Assembly: GCA_963790525.1 (NCBI GenBank)
Contig: CAWBOV010000003.1
Location: forward strand, 310,001-374,000
Direction of reading: 5' to 3'
Length of the DNA: 64,000 bases
From: CAWBOV01 sp963790525
GTDB taxonomy: Bacteria; Actinomycetota; Actinomycetes; Mycobacteriales; Jatrophihabitantaceae
Shown here: piece after piece, positions 9,767 through 19,305 of the stretch
How positions within the stretch are numbered: position 1 is the stretch's first letter
Layout of the letters: each line of letters begins with the position of its first letter
The notes under the pieces: model-generated
The model's input: only the letters and a program-made list of their open reading frames with translations
The model's database searches: none
Told to the model about the DNA's origin: nothing
Made by a program: the position numbers and the translations under genes

Positions 9767-10514
9767 ATGGCTCAGCCGGCAACCCGAGGGCCCGCCGCCG
9801 CCCCCGTCGTGCAGCGCGTGCGCGTGCGCTACGCCAAACGGGGGCGACTGCGGTTCACGCTCACACCGTGACTTCGCGCGCGCGTTCGAACGCGCCCTGC
9901 GGCGTGCGGACGTGCCGATGGGGTACTCGGCGGGGTTCAGTCCCCACCCGAAGATCTCCTACATCGGCGCGGCCCCGACCGGAGTGTCCAGCGACGCGGA
10001 GTACCTCGAGATCGGTCTCGCACGGGAAGTGGACGTGGACGCCCTCCGGGAGGCGCTGGACAGCGCTCTGCCGCCAGGACTGGACATCCTGGAGATCGTG
10101 CCCGCCGGCCCGGGTTCGCTCGCCGAGCGGATGCAGGCATCGGTCTGGACGGTCGACGTCCCCGCCGATCCGGGCATAAGTGCCGCCGTCGAGGCGTTCC
10201 TGTCTGCGGAGTCGGTGACCGTCACCAGGCTGACCAAGGACGGGCGCCGCGAGCTCGACGCCCGGGCGGCGGTCCTCGAGCTGACGGTGTCCAGCGGGGG
10301 TACGAGCGCGGACCGTGCGATACTTCACCTGGTCGTCCGGCAGGCAACCCCGGCTGTACGACCGGACGACGTCCTCGCAGCTCTCCAGGCCATGGGCGCA
10401 TCCGTACCGGCCGAACCGCCCCGTGCGACTCGGTTGGCACAGGGTCCTCTCCGCCCGGACGGAACTGTCAGCGATCCGCTGGCCGCCGACCGGAGCCACG
10501 CGGCGTCCTCCTAG
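9767..10514 (+). CDS. DUF2344 / TIGR03936 radical-SAM-associated protein (one insertion)
   Basis: This partner protein almost always accompanies or is fused to the radical SAM protein upstream. The conserved start VQRVRVRYAKRGRLRFT is in one frame and SHRDFARAFERALRRADVPMG continues in the next. A surplus C at 9860 separates them. After correction the domain runs on through YSAGFSPHPKISYIGAAPTG, AEYLEIGLA and a less conserved C-terminal half to TAG 10514, about 248 residues if ATG 9767 is the start. In actinobacteria the two genes are usually separate and overlapping, which fits this start. A single fused polypeptide would also be possible, because no stop separates them once the upstream insertion is removed. 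Confidence 0.78.
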
Positions 10515-10813
10515 CTCCACCGTTGTATCGGCCGGCATCCTGACGTCGGCCGGCGTGGAGACTGCCAGCTCACGCAGTTGCGCCGAGCAGCGAGATCCCT
10601 CGCAGCTCCCCGCGACGAGCGGTATCCCGATGGTCGACGACCACCGGCTCGGTACCGGAGACTTTCGCGGTCACCAGATGGTGACCGCACCGACAACGGC
10701 GTTCGGCACCTGCCGAGCGTCACGATCACGGCGGTCGCCCAGCGACTGCCCCGCCTTCGTGCGGCCGCGGCTCACCCCGCGCCCGGAGGTGAGAATGGAG
10801 TGAGTACGAGCTC
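10515..10813 (+). promoter_or_regulatory. structured ~300-nt leader region of rne
   Basis: No gene is visible here. The stretch holds a direct repeat TCGGCCGGC (10528-10536 and 10546-10554), the odd palindrome TGGTCG-A-CGACCA (10631-10643), the palindrome CGGTACCG just after it, and a perfect 9-bp hairpin (listed separately). Codon-like periodicity is absent. It most likely carries the rne promoter and a folded 5' untranslated region. No clear -10 could be assigned. Confidence 0.45.
10667..10688 (+). promoter_or_regulatory. perfect 9-bp stem-loop in rne leader
   Basis: GCGGTCACC (10667-10675), loop AGAT, then GGTGACCGC (10680-10688). It could be an RNase E autoregulatory hairpin, a terminator of the upstream unit without U-run, or a protein operator. 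The sequence does not decide between these. Confidence 0.45.
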
Positions 10814-13800
10814 ATGCTCGAAAACGACACGAACACAACGACCCCAGCAGCCACCGACGACGGTGCCGCTCCCGCCACCGCCCCGCCGCGCAAGCGGGCG
10901 CGCAAGGCGACGTCTGCAGTGACGACGCCGGCCCACGACGCGGCGACCGACCCGGCCACGGCGCCGGCGTCCGACGCGCCTGCAGCGGCCCCCGCGAAGC
11001 GCACCCGCGCGGCCAAGAAGGCACCGGCCGCCGCGCCGACGTCCACCGCGTCCGACGCGACCGACGCACCGGCCGCCGCCCCGGCCAAGGCGGCACCCCG
11101 CAAGGCCACCGCCCGCAAGGCGGCGCCCCGCAAGGCAGCCGCCGCGACGCCGGCTCCCGCCGAAACGCCGGTCGAGGCCGCTGCATCCGCCGAGACCGTC
11201 ACCCCGGCCGAGACCGCCGCCCGCCGAGACCGCGCACGCCGCGCCAAGCGCGCACCCGCCAAGCGCACCCGCCGCCGCTCGTCGGCCGCCGCCGCTGCGT
11301 CGGCCGCGGCGGACGCCACCGCCTCCGCGGCGACCGGGCTCGAGGCCACCCCGGCCGAGGCTCCGGCCTTCGTCGCCGCGCCGGCCGCCGCCATCGCCGT
11401 TCCGGTGCTGTTCCAGCCGCCGAGTGAGGCGCCCGCCCCGCGCCGTCGCCGCAAGGCCACCTCGGCGGCCACCTCGCCGCCGCCGGCCGAGACGCTGGAG
11501 GAGGCGCTCGCCGACCCCGACGACTCCCTGCTGCTCGCCGACGCCGAGGCCGACGCGATCGGGGCCACGGTCCTGGACGACGAGCTGGCCGACACCGAGG
11601 ACGACGACGCCGAGGACGACGACGCCGCCCAGTCCGGCAGCGACGCCCCGCGCCGCCGCCGGCGTCGTGGCCGTCGTGGCCGCGGCGAGTCGCCCCGAGG
11701 GCGCCGAGGGTTCTACCGATGACGCCGACGCGGACACCGACGGTGTCGCCGCGGAGAGCACCGTCGACACCGAGGCCGACGACGCCGAGGGCACGGAGGA
11801 GAGCGCCAGCGCGCGCCGTCGCCGTCGCCGCCGCCGCGGCGGGTCCGGAGACGGCGCCCAGGGCGCCAACGACGATCCGCCCAACACCGTCACCCACGTC
11901 CGCCAGCGCGGCAACGCGCAGTCCAACGGCGCGAGTGGAGGCGACCGCGACGAGGTCAAGGGCGTGCGCGGTTCCGCGCGCCTGGAGGCCAAGCGCCAGC
12001 GCCGCCGCGACGGCCGGGACTCCGGTCGCCGCCGCGCTCCGATCCTGACCGAGGCCGAGTTCCTGGCCCGCCGCGAGTCGGTGGACCGGGTCATGGCCGT
12101 CCGTCAGCACGGCGACCGCACGCAGATCGCCATCCTCGAGGACGACATCCTGGTCGAGCACTACGTCACCCGGGCCAGTGCCACGTCCTACGTGGGCAAC
12201 GTCTATCTCGGCCGCGTGCAGAACGTGCTGCCGAGCATGGAAGCGGCCTTCGTCGACATCAGCAAGGGCCGCAACGGCGTCCTCTACGCCGGCGAGGTGA
12301 ACTGGGACGCCGCCGGCCTGGAGGGCAAGGCCCGCGCCATCGAGGCCGCCATGCGCTCCGGGGACGCGCTGCTCGTGCAGGTCACCAAGGACCCGATCGG
12401 CCACAAGGGCGCCCGCCTGACCAGCCAGATCTCCCTTCCCGGCCGCTTCCTGGTCTACGTGCCCGGCGGTGGCATGACCGGGATCAGCCGCAAGCTGCCC
12501 GACACCGAGCGGCACCGCCTGAAGGCCATCCTCAAGAAGATCGTTCCCGAGGACGCCGGCGTGATCGTCCGCACGGCCGCCGAGGGCGCCAGCGAGGAAG
12601 ATCTGACCAGCGACGTCGAGCGCCTCAAGGCCCAGTGGGCCGAGATCAGCGCCAAGGCGGCCCGCACCTCGGAAGCGCCGACGCTGCTCCACGGCGAGCC
12701 GGATCTGGCCGTCCGGGTCGTGCGCGACGTGTTCAACGAGGACTTCCGCTCCATGATCGTCGAGGGTGACGAGGCCTGGCAGCAGGTGTCGGACTACGTC
12801 GGCACGATCGCACCCGAACTCGCCGAGCGGGTCTCGCGCTACACCGGGACCGGGGACCTCTTCCACGACCTGCGCGTCGACGAGCAGCTGGCCAAGGCGC
12901 TCGATCGCAAGGTGTGGCTGCCCTCGGGTGGCTCCCTGGTGATCGACCGCACCGAGGCGATGGTCGTCATCGACGTCAACACCGGCAAGTTCACCGGCTC
13001 GGGCGGCAACCTCGAGCAGACGGTCACGAAGAACAACCTCGAGGCCGCCGAGGAGATCGTCCGTCAGCTGCGGCTGCGCGACATCGGCGGCATCGTGGTC
13101 ATCGACTTCATCGACATGATCCTGGAGAGCAACCGGGACCTGGTGCTCCGCCGCCTCACCGAGTGCCTCGGCCGCGACCGGACCAAGCACCAGGTCGCCG
13201 AGGTCACCTCGCTCGGGCTCGTGCAGATGACCCGCAAGCGGGTCGGCGAAGGCCTGCTGGAAGCGTTCAGCGAGCCGTGCGAGCACTGCAAGGGCCGCGG
13301 CGTGATCGTCCACTCCGAGCCCGTGGATCAGAAGCCCGACCGTGGCGCGGGCGAGCGCAGCGACCGCGGTGGCGAACGCAGCGATCGCGGTGGCGAGCGC
13401 GCGTCCGGTGACCGTGCTCCGGCGGCCGCGGCACAGCCCGCCCGCCGGACCCGCAAGACCAAGGCGCAGCGGGCCGAGGAGGACCGGCTGGCCGCCGAGG
13501 CCGCGGAGCGCTCACGCGCTGCCGCCGCGGCGATGAAGGCGATCGGCATGCGCACCGCCGGCGAGAACGAGGCAGCCCAGCCCCACGTCGTGACCGAGAC
13601 GACCCCGCCGGTCGAGCCCGTCGAGCCGGCCGAGAGCGGCGGCACCGACCTGCCGGAGCTGATCTCGGTGAGTGTCGCCGAGGAGTACCCGGCGGCACCG
13701 GGCGAGCAGGCGCCGACCGAGTTCGTCGAGCTGACGACGCTGGCAGTGGAGTCCGCCGAACCCGCACACACCGCGCCGGCTCCCGCCGTCTCCACGTCGG

Positions 13801-13928
13801 CTCCGGCAGCTGCCGATGCCGATGGCGATCGCTTCGCCGACTTCACCGCTCCGACGGTCACCGCGCCCCGGCCGCGCCGCCGCCGCGCGGCGAGCCGCCC
13901 GGCCGGACCGCCCGTCCCGGTGGAGTAG
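10814..13928 (+). CDS. rne: ribonuclease E/G family protein (one insertion)
   Basis: RNase E/G is the main endonuclease of RNA decay and rRNA maturation. About 290 residues of Ala/Lys/Arg-rich then acidic low-complexity sequence precede the catalytic part, as in other actinobacterial Rne. An extra C in the run at 11693-11696 shifts the frame between GRRGRGES and PEGAEGSTDD. The catalytic half follows: S1 domain (from about nt 12070), RNase H-like/DNase I-like core with VVIDVNTGKFTGSGG and IGGIVVIDFIDM containing the metal-binding aspartates, and the zinc-link-like CEHCKGRG. The C-terminal tail is again disordered, with a GERSDRG tandem repeat and an RTRKTKAQR basic patch. The corrected size is about 1037 residues. 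rplU follows after a 197-nt promoter region. Confidence 0.92.
13351..13392 (+). repeat. 21-bp tandem duplication in rne
   Basis: Two copies (13351-13371, 13372-13392) differ at two bases and encode GERSDRG twice in the disordered tail, so the repeat keeps the frame. Confidence 0.8.
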
Positions 13929-13959
13929 GCGGGTCCGCGCCTGCCGGAACGGCGGTCTT

Positions 13960-13989
13960 TTGCCTGCCGGTCCAGCGGTGACGTAGACT
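13960..13989 (+). promoter_or_regulatory. promoter of rplU-rpmA
   Basis: -35 TTGCCT (13960-13965) and -10 TAGACT (13984-13989) are 18 bp apart. The transcript would have a leader of about 130 nt containing AGGTT/AACCT complementarity around 14022-14040. This suggests some leader control of the ribosomal operon, but no known L21 leader could be recognised. Confidence 0.6.
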
Positions 13990-14125
13990 GACCGACGGTC
14001 CGCCCACAGGCGGATCCGAGGTTGTGCGCCCAGGAACCTGAGGTGCGCGCCGTCCAGCATTCAGCACAGCACGTAGCTGCGGACAAAGCATGTCCTCGGC
14101 CCGGTACAGGAAGTGGAGACCAACG

Positions 14126-14455
14126 ATGTACGCCATCGTCAAGACCGGCGGCAAGCAGTACAAGGTTGCCGAAGGTGACGTCATCTCGGTCGAGAAGCTC
14201 GAGGTCGCCGACGGCGGCGAGGTCTCGCTGCCCGTACTGCTGCTCGTCGACGGTGAGACCGTCACCCACGACGCCGCCACGCTCGCCTCGGCGACCGTGA
14301 CCGGTGAGATCGTCGCCCAGACCAAGGGTCCGAAGATCAAGATTCACAAGTACAAGAACAAGACCGGTTACCACAAGCGCATGGGCCACCGTCAGAAGCT
14401 GACCGAGGTCAAGATCGTCAAGGTCGCCGGCTCCGCCGATTCCGGAAAGAAGTAA
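14126..14455 (+). CDS. rplU: 50S ribosomal protein L21
   Basis: L21 binds 23S rRNA domain I in the large subunit. The 109-residue product begins MYAIVKTGGKQYKV, the family's signature start, and ends with the basic YHKRMGHRQKLTEVKI region. An upstream in-frame ATG (14090) would add 12 unconserved residues. The ATG at 14126 has an AAGTGGAG ribosome-binding site 9 nt before it and is preferred. It is followed 6 nt later by rpmA, the usual L21-L27 pair, in front of obgE. Confidence 0.97.
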   Translation: MYAIVKTGGKQYKVAEGDVISVEKLEVADGGEVSLPVLLLVDGETVTHDAATLASATVTGEIVAQTKGPKIKIHKYKNKTGYHKRMGHRQKLTEVKIVKVAGSADSGKK

Positions 14456-14461
14456 CGACAG

Positions 14462-14719
14462 ATGGCACACAAGAAGGGCGCATCCAGCTCCCGTAACGGC
14501 CGCGACTCGAACGCCCAGTTCCTCGGCGTGAAGCGTTTCGGCGGCCAGGCCGTCAACGCCGGCGAGATCCTGGTCCGCCAGCGCGGCACCAAGTTCCACC
14601 CGGGCGCCAACGTGGGCCGCGGCGGCGACGACACGCTCTTCGCCCTGTCTGCCGGTGCCGTGCTCTTCGGCCAGTCGCGGGGACGCAAGACCGTCTCGAT
14701 CGTCCCGGCCGAGGTCTGA
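14462..14719 (+). CDS. rpmA: 50S ribosomal protein L27
   Basis: L27 reaches the peptidyl-transferase centre through its N-terminus. The 85-residue sequence starts MAHKKGASSSRNGRDSNAQ directly, with no cleavable leader of the Firmicutes type, and carries the conserved GGQAVNAGEILVRQRGTK and HPGANVGRGGDDTLFAL. It is co-transcribed with rplU and ends just before a strong terminator hairpin. Confidence 0.97.
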   Translation: MAHKKGASSSRNGRDSNAQFLGVKRFGGQAVNAGEILVRQRGTKFHPGANVGRGGDDTLFALSAGAVLFGQSRGRKTVSIVPAEV

Positions 14720-14765
14720 CACTCCTCGCCGAGCGACACACACTCTGTCGTCCAGAACGACTTCT

Positions 14766-14809
14766 GACGCGCAGGGCGGCCCGGGAGACCGGAGCTCGCC
14801 CTGCGCGTC
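14766..14809 (+). terminator. strong hairpin terminator after rpmA
   Basis: A perfect 13-bp stem (14766-14778 with 14797-14809, GACGCGCAGGGCG and its complement) has an 18-nt loop and no U-run, the form common in actinobacteria. It separates the ribosomal unit from obgE. Confidence 0.75.
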
Positions 14810-14855
14810 TGTACTTCCCGCTCCGCCCGTTCCAGCTAGCTGAGAGGTGCCCACC

Positions 14856-16326
14856 ATGGCGGCATTTGTCGACCGCGTGGTGCTGCATCTGACGTCCGGC
14901 AACGGCGGTCACGGCTGCGCCTCGATCCACCGCGAGAAGTTCATCCCGCTCGGCGGTCCCGACGGTGGTAACGGCGGCAGTGGCGGCGACGTCACCCTCG
15001 TCGTCGACCCGTCTGTCCACACGCTGCTCGACTTCCACTTCCGCCCGCACCAGAGCGGCGGCAACGGCCGTCCCGGTGCCGGCAGCCACCGCAGCGGCGC
15101 GGCCGGGGAGAACCTGGAACTCAAGGTCCCCGACGGCACGGTCGTCATGAGCATGGACGGTCGAGGTCCTCGCCGACCTGACCGGGGCCGGCAGCCGCTA
15201 CGTCGCCGCCGAGGGCGGTCGCGGGGGACTCGGCAACGCCGCGCTCGCCTCGACCCGCCGCAAGGCCCCGGGCTTCGCCCTGCTGGGCGACCCCGGCGAG
15301 AGCGTCGACGTCGTCCTGGAGCTGAAGACCGTCGCCGACGTCGGGCTCGTGGGCTACCCGTCGGCGGGCAAGTCCTCGCTGATCGCGTCGATCTCGGCCG
15401 CGCGCCCCAAGATCGCCGACTACCCCTTCACCACGCTGGTCCCGAACCTCGGCGTCGTCAGCGCGGGGGAGACCGTCTTCACCGTCGCCGACGTCCCCGG
15501 CCTGATCCCGGGCGCGGCGCAGGGCAAGGGCCTCGGCCTGGACTTCCTGCGCCACATCGAACGCTGTGCGGTGCTGCTCCACGTCCTGGACTGCGGGACC
15601 CTCGACCCGGGCCGCGATCCGCTCAGCGACCTGGACGCGATCGAGTCCGAGCTGAGCCAGTACGCCGGCACCCTCGGCGACCTGCTGGAGCGCCCGCGCA
15701 TCGTCGCCCTGAACAAGGCCGACCTGCCGGAGGCGCTGGAGCTGGCCGAGCTGGTCAAGCCCGAGCTGGAGGCCCGCGGTTATCGCGTCTTCATCATCAG
15801 CGCGGTGAGCCGCCTCGGCCTGCGTGAGCTGCTGTTCGCCCTGGCCGCCGAGGTGGAGGCCTACCGCGCGGGGCTGCCCGAGGCCGAGCCCGAGCGCATC
15901 GTGCTGCGGCCGCGTGCGGTCAACGAGGCGGGTTTCACGGTCGAGGCCGACCCCGATGTCCCCGACGGCTTCATCGTCCGGGGCAGCAAGCCCGAGCGCT
16001 GGATCCGCCAGACCAGCTTCGACAACGACGAGGCCGTGGGCTACCTCGCCGACCGGCTGGCCCGCCTGGGCGTCGAGGACGCGCTGGCCGCCGCGGGTGC
16101 CGAACCGGGCGCGTCGGTGACCATCGGCGAGGTGACGTTCGACTTCGAGCCCACGATGGGCATGGCCGACGACGACTACCAGCCGACGCGGCGCGGCACC
16201 GACGCCCGCCTCGACATCGACTCCCGCCCCAACGCCGATCAGCGGCTGCTGATGAAGAAGTCGCGGCGCCGGCATGCCGACGTGGACGGCGAATGGGTGG
16301 AGTTCGACGCGGGCTACGAGGAGTGA
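14856..16326 (+). CDS. obgE: GTPase ObgE/CgtA (one insertion)
   Basis: Obg GTPase acts in 50S assembly and the stringent response. The glycine-rich Obg domain (FVDRVVLHLTSGNGGHGC through GGNGRPGAGSHRSG) breaks at 15162, where a surplus base disrupts MDGEVLADLTGAG. The other frame then supplies the rest: the G1 motif GYPSAGKSSL, PFTTL, G3 DVPGLIPGA, G4 NKADLP, and the C-terminal OCT domain with the extended acidic/basic tail of actinobacterial Obg, ending FDAGYEE. The corrected protein is about 489 residues. ATG 14856 has GAGAGG 8 nt upstream; the GTG at 14847 is less likely. The stop overlaps the proB GTG. Confidence 0.92.
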
Positions 16327-17414
16327 GCCGGGCCGCGGTCGCCGCTGCGGCGCGCACCGTCGTCAAGGTCGGGTCGTCGTCGCTGACGTCCCGGGGCCGG
16401 ATCGACCCGGCGCGGATCGACGCACTGGTCGACGCACTGGCCGAGCGCCGCGGTGCCGGGCACCAGGTCGTGCTCGTCAGCTCGGGTGCGATCGCGGCCG
16501 GAATCGCACCCCTCGGACTGCGCGCCCGCCCGCGTGACCTGGCCACCCAGCAGGCCGCGGCCAGCGTGGGGCAGCAACTGCTCGCCGAGCGGTACGCGGC
16601 GTCCTTCGCCCGTCACTCGCTGACCGTCGGCCAGGTGCTGCTCACCGCCGACGACCTCCACCGCCGCGGCCACTACCGCAACGCCCAGCGCACCATGGAG
16701 CGGCTGCTGGCGCTGGGCGTCATCCCCATCGTCAACGAGAACGACACCGTCGCCACGCAGGAGATCCGCTTCGGCGACAACGACCGGCTCGCCGCGCTCG
16801 TGGCCCATCTGGTCCTGGCCGATGCGCTGGTGCTGCTGTCCGACGTCGACGGCCTCTACACCGGCAACCCCGCGCATCGCGACTCCGTCGTGATCCCGGA
16901 GGTGCGCTCGGCCGCAGACCTCGCCGCGGTGACTATCGCCGGATCCGGCAGCTCGGTCGGTACCGGCGGCATGACGACCAAGATCGAGGCGGCCGCCATC
17001 GCGACGGGTGCCGGCATCCCGGTCATCCTGGCGCACGCCGCCCAGGTCGGCGCCGCCCTGCAGGGCGCGACCGGTACCCTGTTCGCGCCGACGGGGGGAC
17101 GGACGGCGTCGCGGCTGTTCTGGCTGCGCCATGCGGCCACCCCGCAGGGCCGGATCGTCCTGGACGCCGGCGCGGTGCGGGCCGTGGTGGAGCGGCGCGC
17201 GTCGCTGCTGCCCGCCGGCGTGACGGCGGCGACCGGTGACTTCGGCGCCGGCGACGCGGTGGAGATCGTCGGCCCGGACGGGACGGTCGTCGCGCGTGGG
17301 TTGGTGAGCTTCGACGCGCAGGACCTGCCTGCCCTGTTCGGCAAGTCCTCGCCCGACCTTCCGGCGGACCTGCGGCGCGAGGTCGTCCACCGCGACGACA
17401 TCGTGCTGCTGTAG
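16323..17414 (+). CDS. proB: glutamate 5-kinase
   Basis: This enzyme phosphorylates glutamate in the first step of proline synthesis; its product is taken by ProA. The 363-residue protein has the amino-acid kinase fold (TVVKVGSSSLTSRGRID, LVSSGAIAAGIAPLG, VNENDTVAT, DNDRLAALVA, LLSDVDGLYTGNP, GTGGMTTKIEAA) and a C-terminal PUA domain (GRIVLDAGAVRAVV onward). GTG 16323 overlaps the obgE stop, giving translational coupling, as in other actinobacteria. A fatty-acyl dehydrogenase gene lies between proB and proA here. Confidence 0.95.
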   Translation: MSRAAVAAAARTVVKVGSSSLTSRGRIDPARIDALVDALAERRGAGHQVVLVSSGAIAAGIAPLGLRARPRDLATQQAAASVGQQLLAERYAASFARHSLTVGQVLLTADDLHRRGHYRNAQRTMERLLALGVIPIVNENDTVATQEIRFGDNDRLAALVAHLVLADALVLLSDVDGLYTGNPAHRDSVVIPEVRSAADLAAVTIAGSGSSVGTGGMTTKIEAAAIATGAGIPVILAHAAQVGAALQGATGTLFAPTGGRTASRLFWLRHAATPQGRIVLDAGAVRAVVERRASLLPAGVTAATGDFGAGDAVEIVGPDGTVVARGLVSFDAQDLPALFGKSSPDLPADLRREVVHRDDIVLL

Positions 17415-17465
17415 CCGGGCGCCGGACCGCCACGGTCACGTGCTGCTGTCACCGGGGCGCTGAGG

Positions 17466-17471
17466 CAGGAT
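17466..17471 (+). promoter_or_regulatory. -10-like CAGGAT for the acyl-CoA dehydrogenase gene
   Basis: It ends 7 nt before ATG 17479 and overlaps the alternative ATG at 17470, which favours the later start. Confidence 0.4.
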
Positions 17472-17478
17472 GGCCGGT

Positions 17479-19274
17479 ATGGCCTCGCTCCTGCTCTCGC
17501 GTCGTGATCTGGACTTCCTGCTCTTCGAGTGGCTGCACGCCGAGACGCTGCTCACCCGGCAGCGCCACGCCGACCACAGCCGCGACACCTTCTCGGCGGC
17601 GCTCGACCTGAGCGAGCAGATAGCCACCCGCGACTTCGCGCCCCACAACAAGAAGAGCGACGCCCAGGAGCCCACGTTCGACGGCACCCGCGTGCACATC
17701 ATCGACGAGGTCCGCGCGGCGCTGGAGGTCTTCGCGAAGTCGGACCTGCTCGGCGCTGCCATGGACTACGAGGTCGGGGGGATGCAGCTGCCGGCCGTCG
17801 TGGCGCAGGCGTGCTTCGCGTGGTTCCAGGCCGCCAACGTCGGCACGTCCGCCTACCCGTTCCTGTCGGCGGCCAACGCCAACCTGGTGCTGACCTACGG
17901 CACCGCCGACCAGATCGACCGCTTCGTCAGGCCGATGCTCGCCGGACGGTTCTTCGGGACGATGTGCCTGTCCGAACCGCAGGCCGGTTCGTCGCTGGCC
18001 GACGTCACCACCCGAGCGGTGCCCGCCGAGGACGGGACCTACCGCGTCACCGGGAACAAGATGTGGATCTCGGGCGGCGAGCACGAGCTGAGCGAGAACA
18101 TCATCCACCTGGTGCTGGCGAAGATCCCTGGCGGACCGATCGGCACGAAGGGCCTCTCGCTGTTCATCGTGCCGAAGATCCTCGTCGGGCCGGACGGTTC
18201 GCTCGGTGAGCGCAACGACGTCGTGCTCGCCGGGCTGAACCACAAGATGGGCTTCCGCGGCACGGTGAACACGCTGCTCAACTTCGGGGAGGGTGCGTTC
18301 ACCCCGGGCGGATCACCCGGCGCGGTCGGCTACCTCGTCGGCGAGCCGCACCGCGGGCTGCAGTACATGTTCCACATGATGAACGAGGCGCGGATCGGGG
18401 TCGGGCCTGGGCGCGACGGCGCTCGGCTACACCGGGTACCTGCACTCGCTGGACTACGCCCGCAGCCGACCGCAGGGGCGGCCGGTCGCGGCGAAGGATC
18501 CGAGCACACCGCAGATCCCGCTCATCGAGCACGCCGACGTCAAGCGGATGCTGCTGGCCCAGAAGTCCTACGTCGAGGGCGCCCTCGCGCTCAACCTCTA
18601 CTGCGGGCGGCTGGTCGACGAGGAGCGCACCGGCGAGGCGGAGGCCCGCGCGGGGGCGACGCAGTTGCTGGACATGCTGACGCCGATCGCCAAGAGCTGG
18701 CCGTCGCAGTGGTGCCTGGAGGCCAACAGCCTGGCGATCCAGATCCACGGCGGGTACGGCTACACCCGCGAGTACAACGTCGAGCAGTTCTACCGGGACA
18801 ACCGCCTCAACCCGATCCACGAGGGCACGCACGGCATCCAGGGGCTGGACCTGTTGGGGCGCAAGGCCGTGATGTCCGGTGGCGCCGGGCTGCGGCTGCT
18901 GGTCTCGACGATGGAGTCGACCTGTGCGCGCGCGGATGCTGTGGGAGGGGAGCCGGCCGAGCTTGGCCGGGCAGCTGCGGCGCCGGCTGGAGCGGGTCGC
19001 CGCCGTGCCCGGTCACCTGTTCGCGAACGGCGACCTCGCCGTCGCGCTGGCGAACTCCACCGTCTACCTGGAGGCCACCGGGCACGTCGTGCTCGCGTGG
19101 ATCTGGCTGGAGCAGTTCCTGGCGGCCGGGGACGGGCAGGGAGCGTTCTACGACGGGAAGCGGCAGGCCGCGCGGTACTTCTTCCGGTGGGAGCTGCCGC
19201 GTACCGATGCCCAGTTCGACCTGCTCGACTCCCTGGACACCACCACCCTGGACACCGACCCTGCGTGGTTCTGA
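17479..19274 (+). CDS. FadE5-like acyl-CoA dehydrogenase (two insertions)
   Basis: This flavoprotein introduces the first double bond in fatty acyl-CoA oxidation. The ~597-residue size, the long N-terminal part (LDFLLFEWLHAETLLTR) and the C-terminal extension put it with the FadE5/ACAD9-size subfamily. Core motifs are MCLSEPQAGSSLADV, the flavin/substrate loop TGNKMWISGGEHELSENI, and IQIHGGYGYTREYNVEQFYRDNR. HEGTHGIQGLDLLGRK carries the probable catalytic glutamate. Two surplus bases break it. A C at 18406-18407 falls before LGATALGYTGYLHSLDYARS. A base near 18923 falls before VRARMLWEGSRPSLAG. It sits between proB and proA without obvious functional link, and proA has its own promoter immediately after. 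Confidence 0.85.
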
Positions 19275-19293
19275 GCCGCCAGCCCGGCCGCCG

Positions 19294-19299
19294 TATTCT
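19294..19299 (+). promoter_or_regulatory. -10 TATTCT for proA
   Basis: It ends 6 nt before ATG 19306 with no SD, so the transcript should be leaderless. Confidence 0.6.
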
Positions 19300-19305
19300 T
19301 GCCGC

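Noticed and set aside
11199..13313. A 704-codon minus-strand open frame opposite rne
   Set aside because: Shadow of the RNase E gene; no recognisable domain and no start signals.
14022..14060. Known ribosomal L21 leader motif before rplU
   Set aside because: Only a 5-bp complementarity is present; it does not match the described L21 leader structure well enough to claim.
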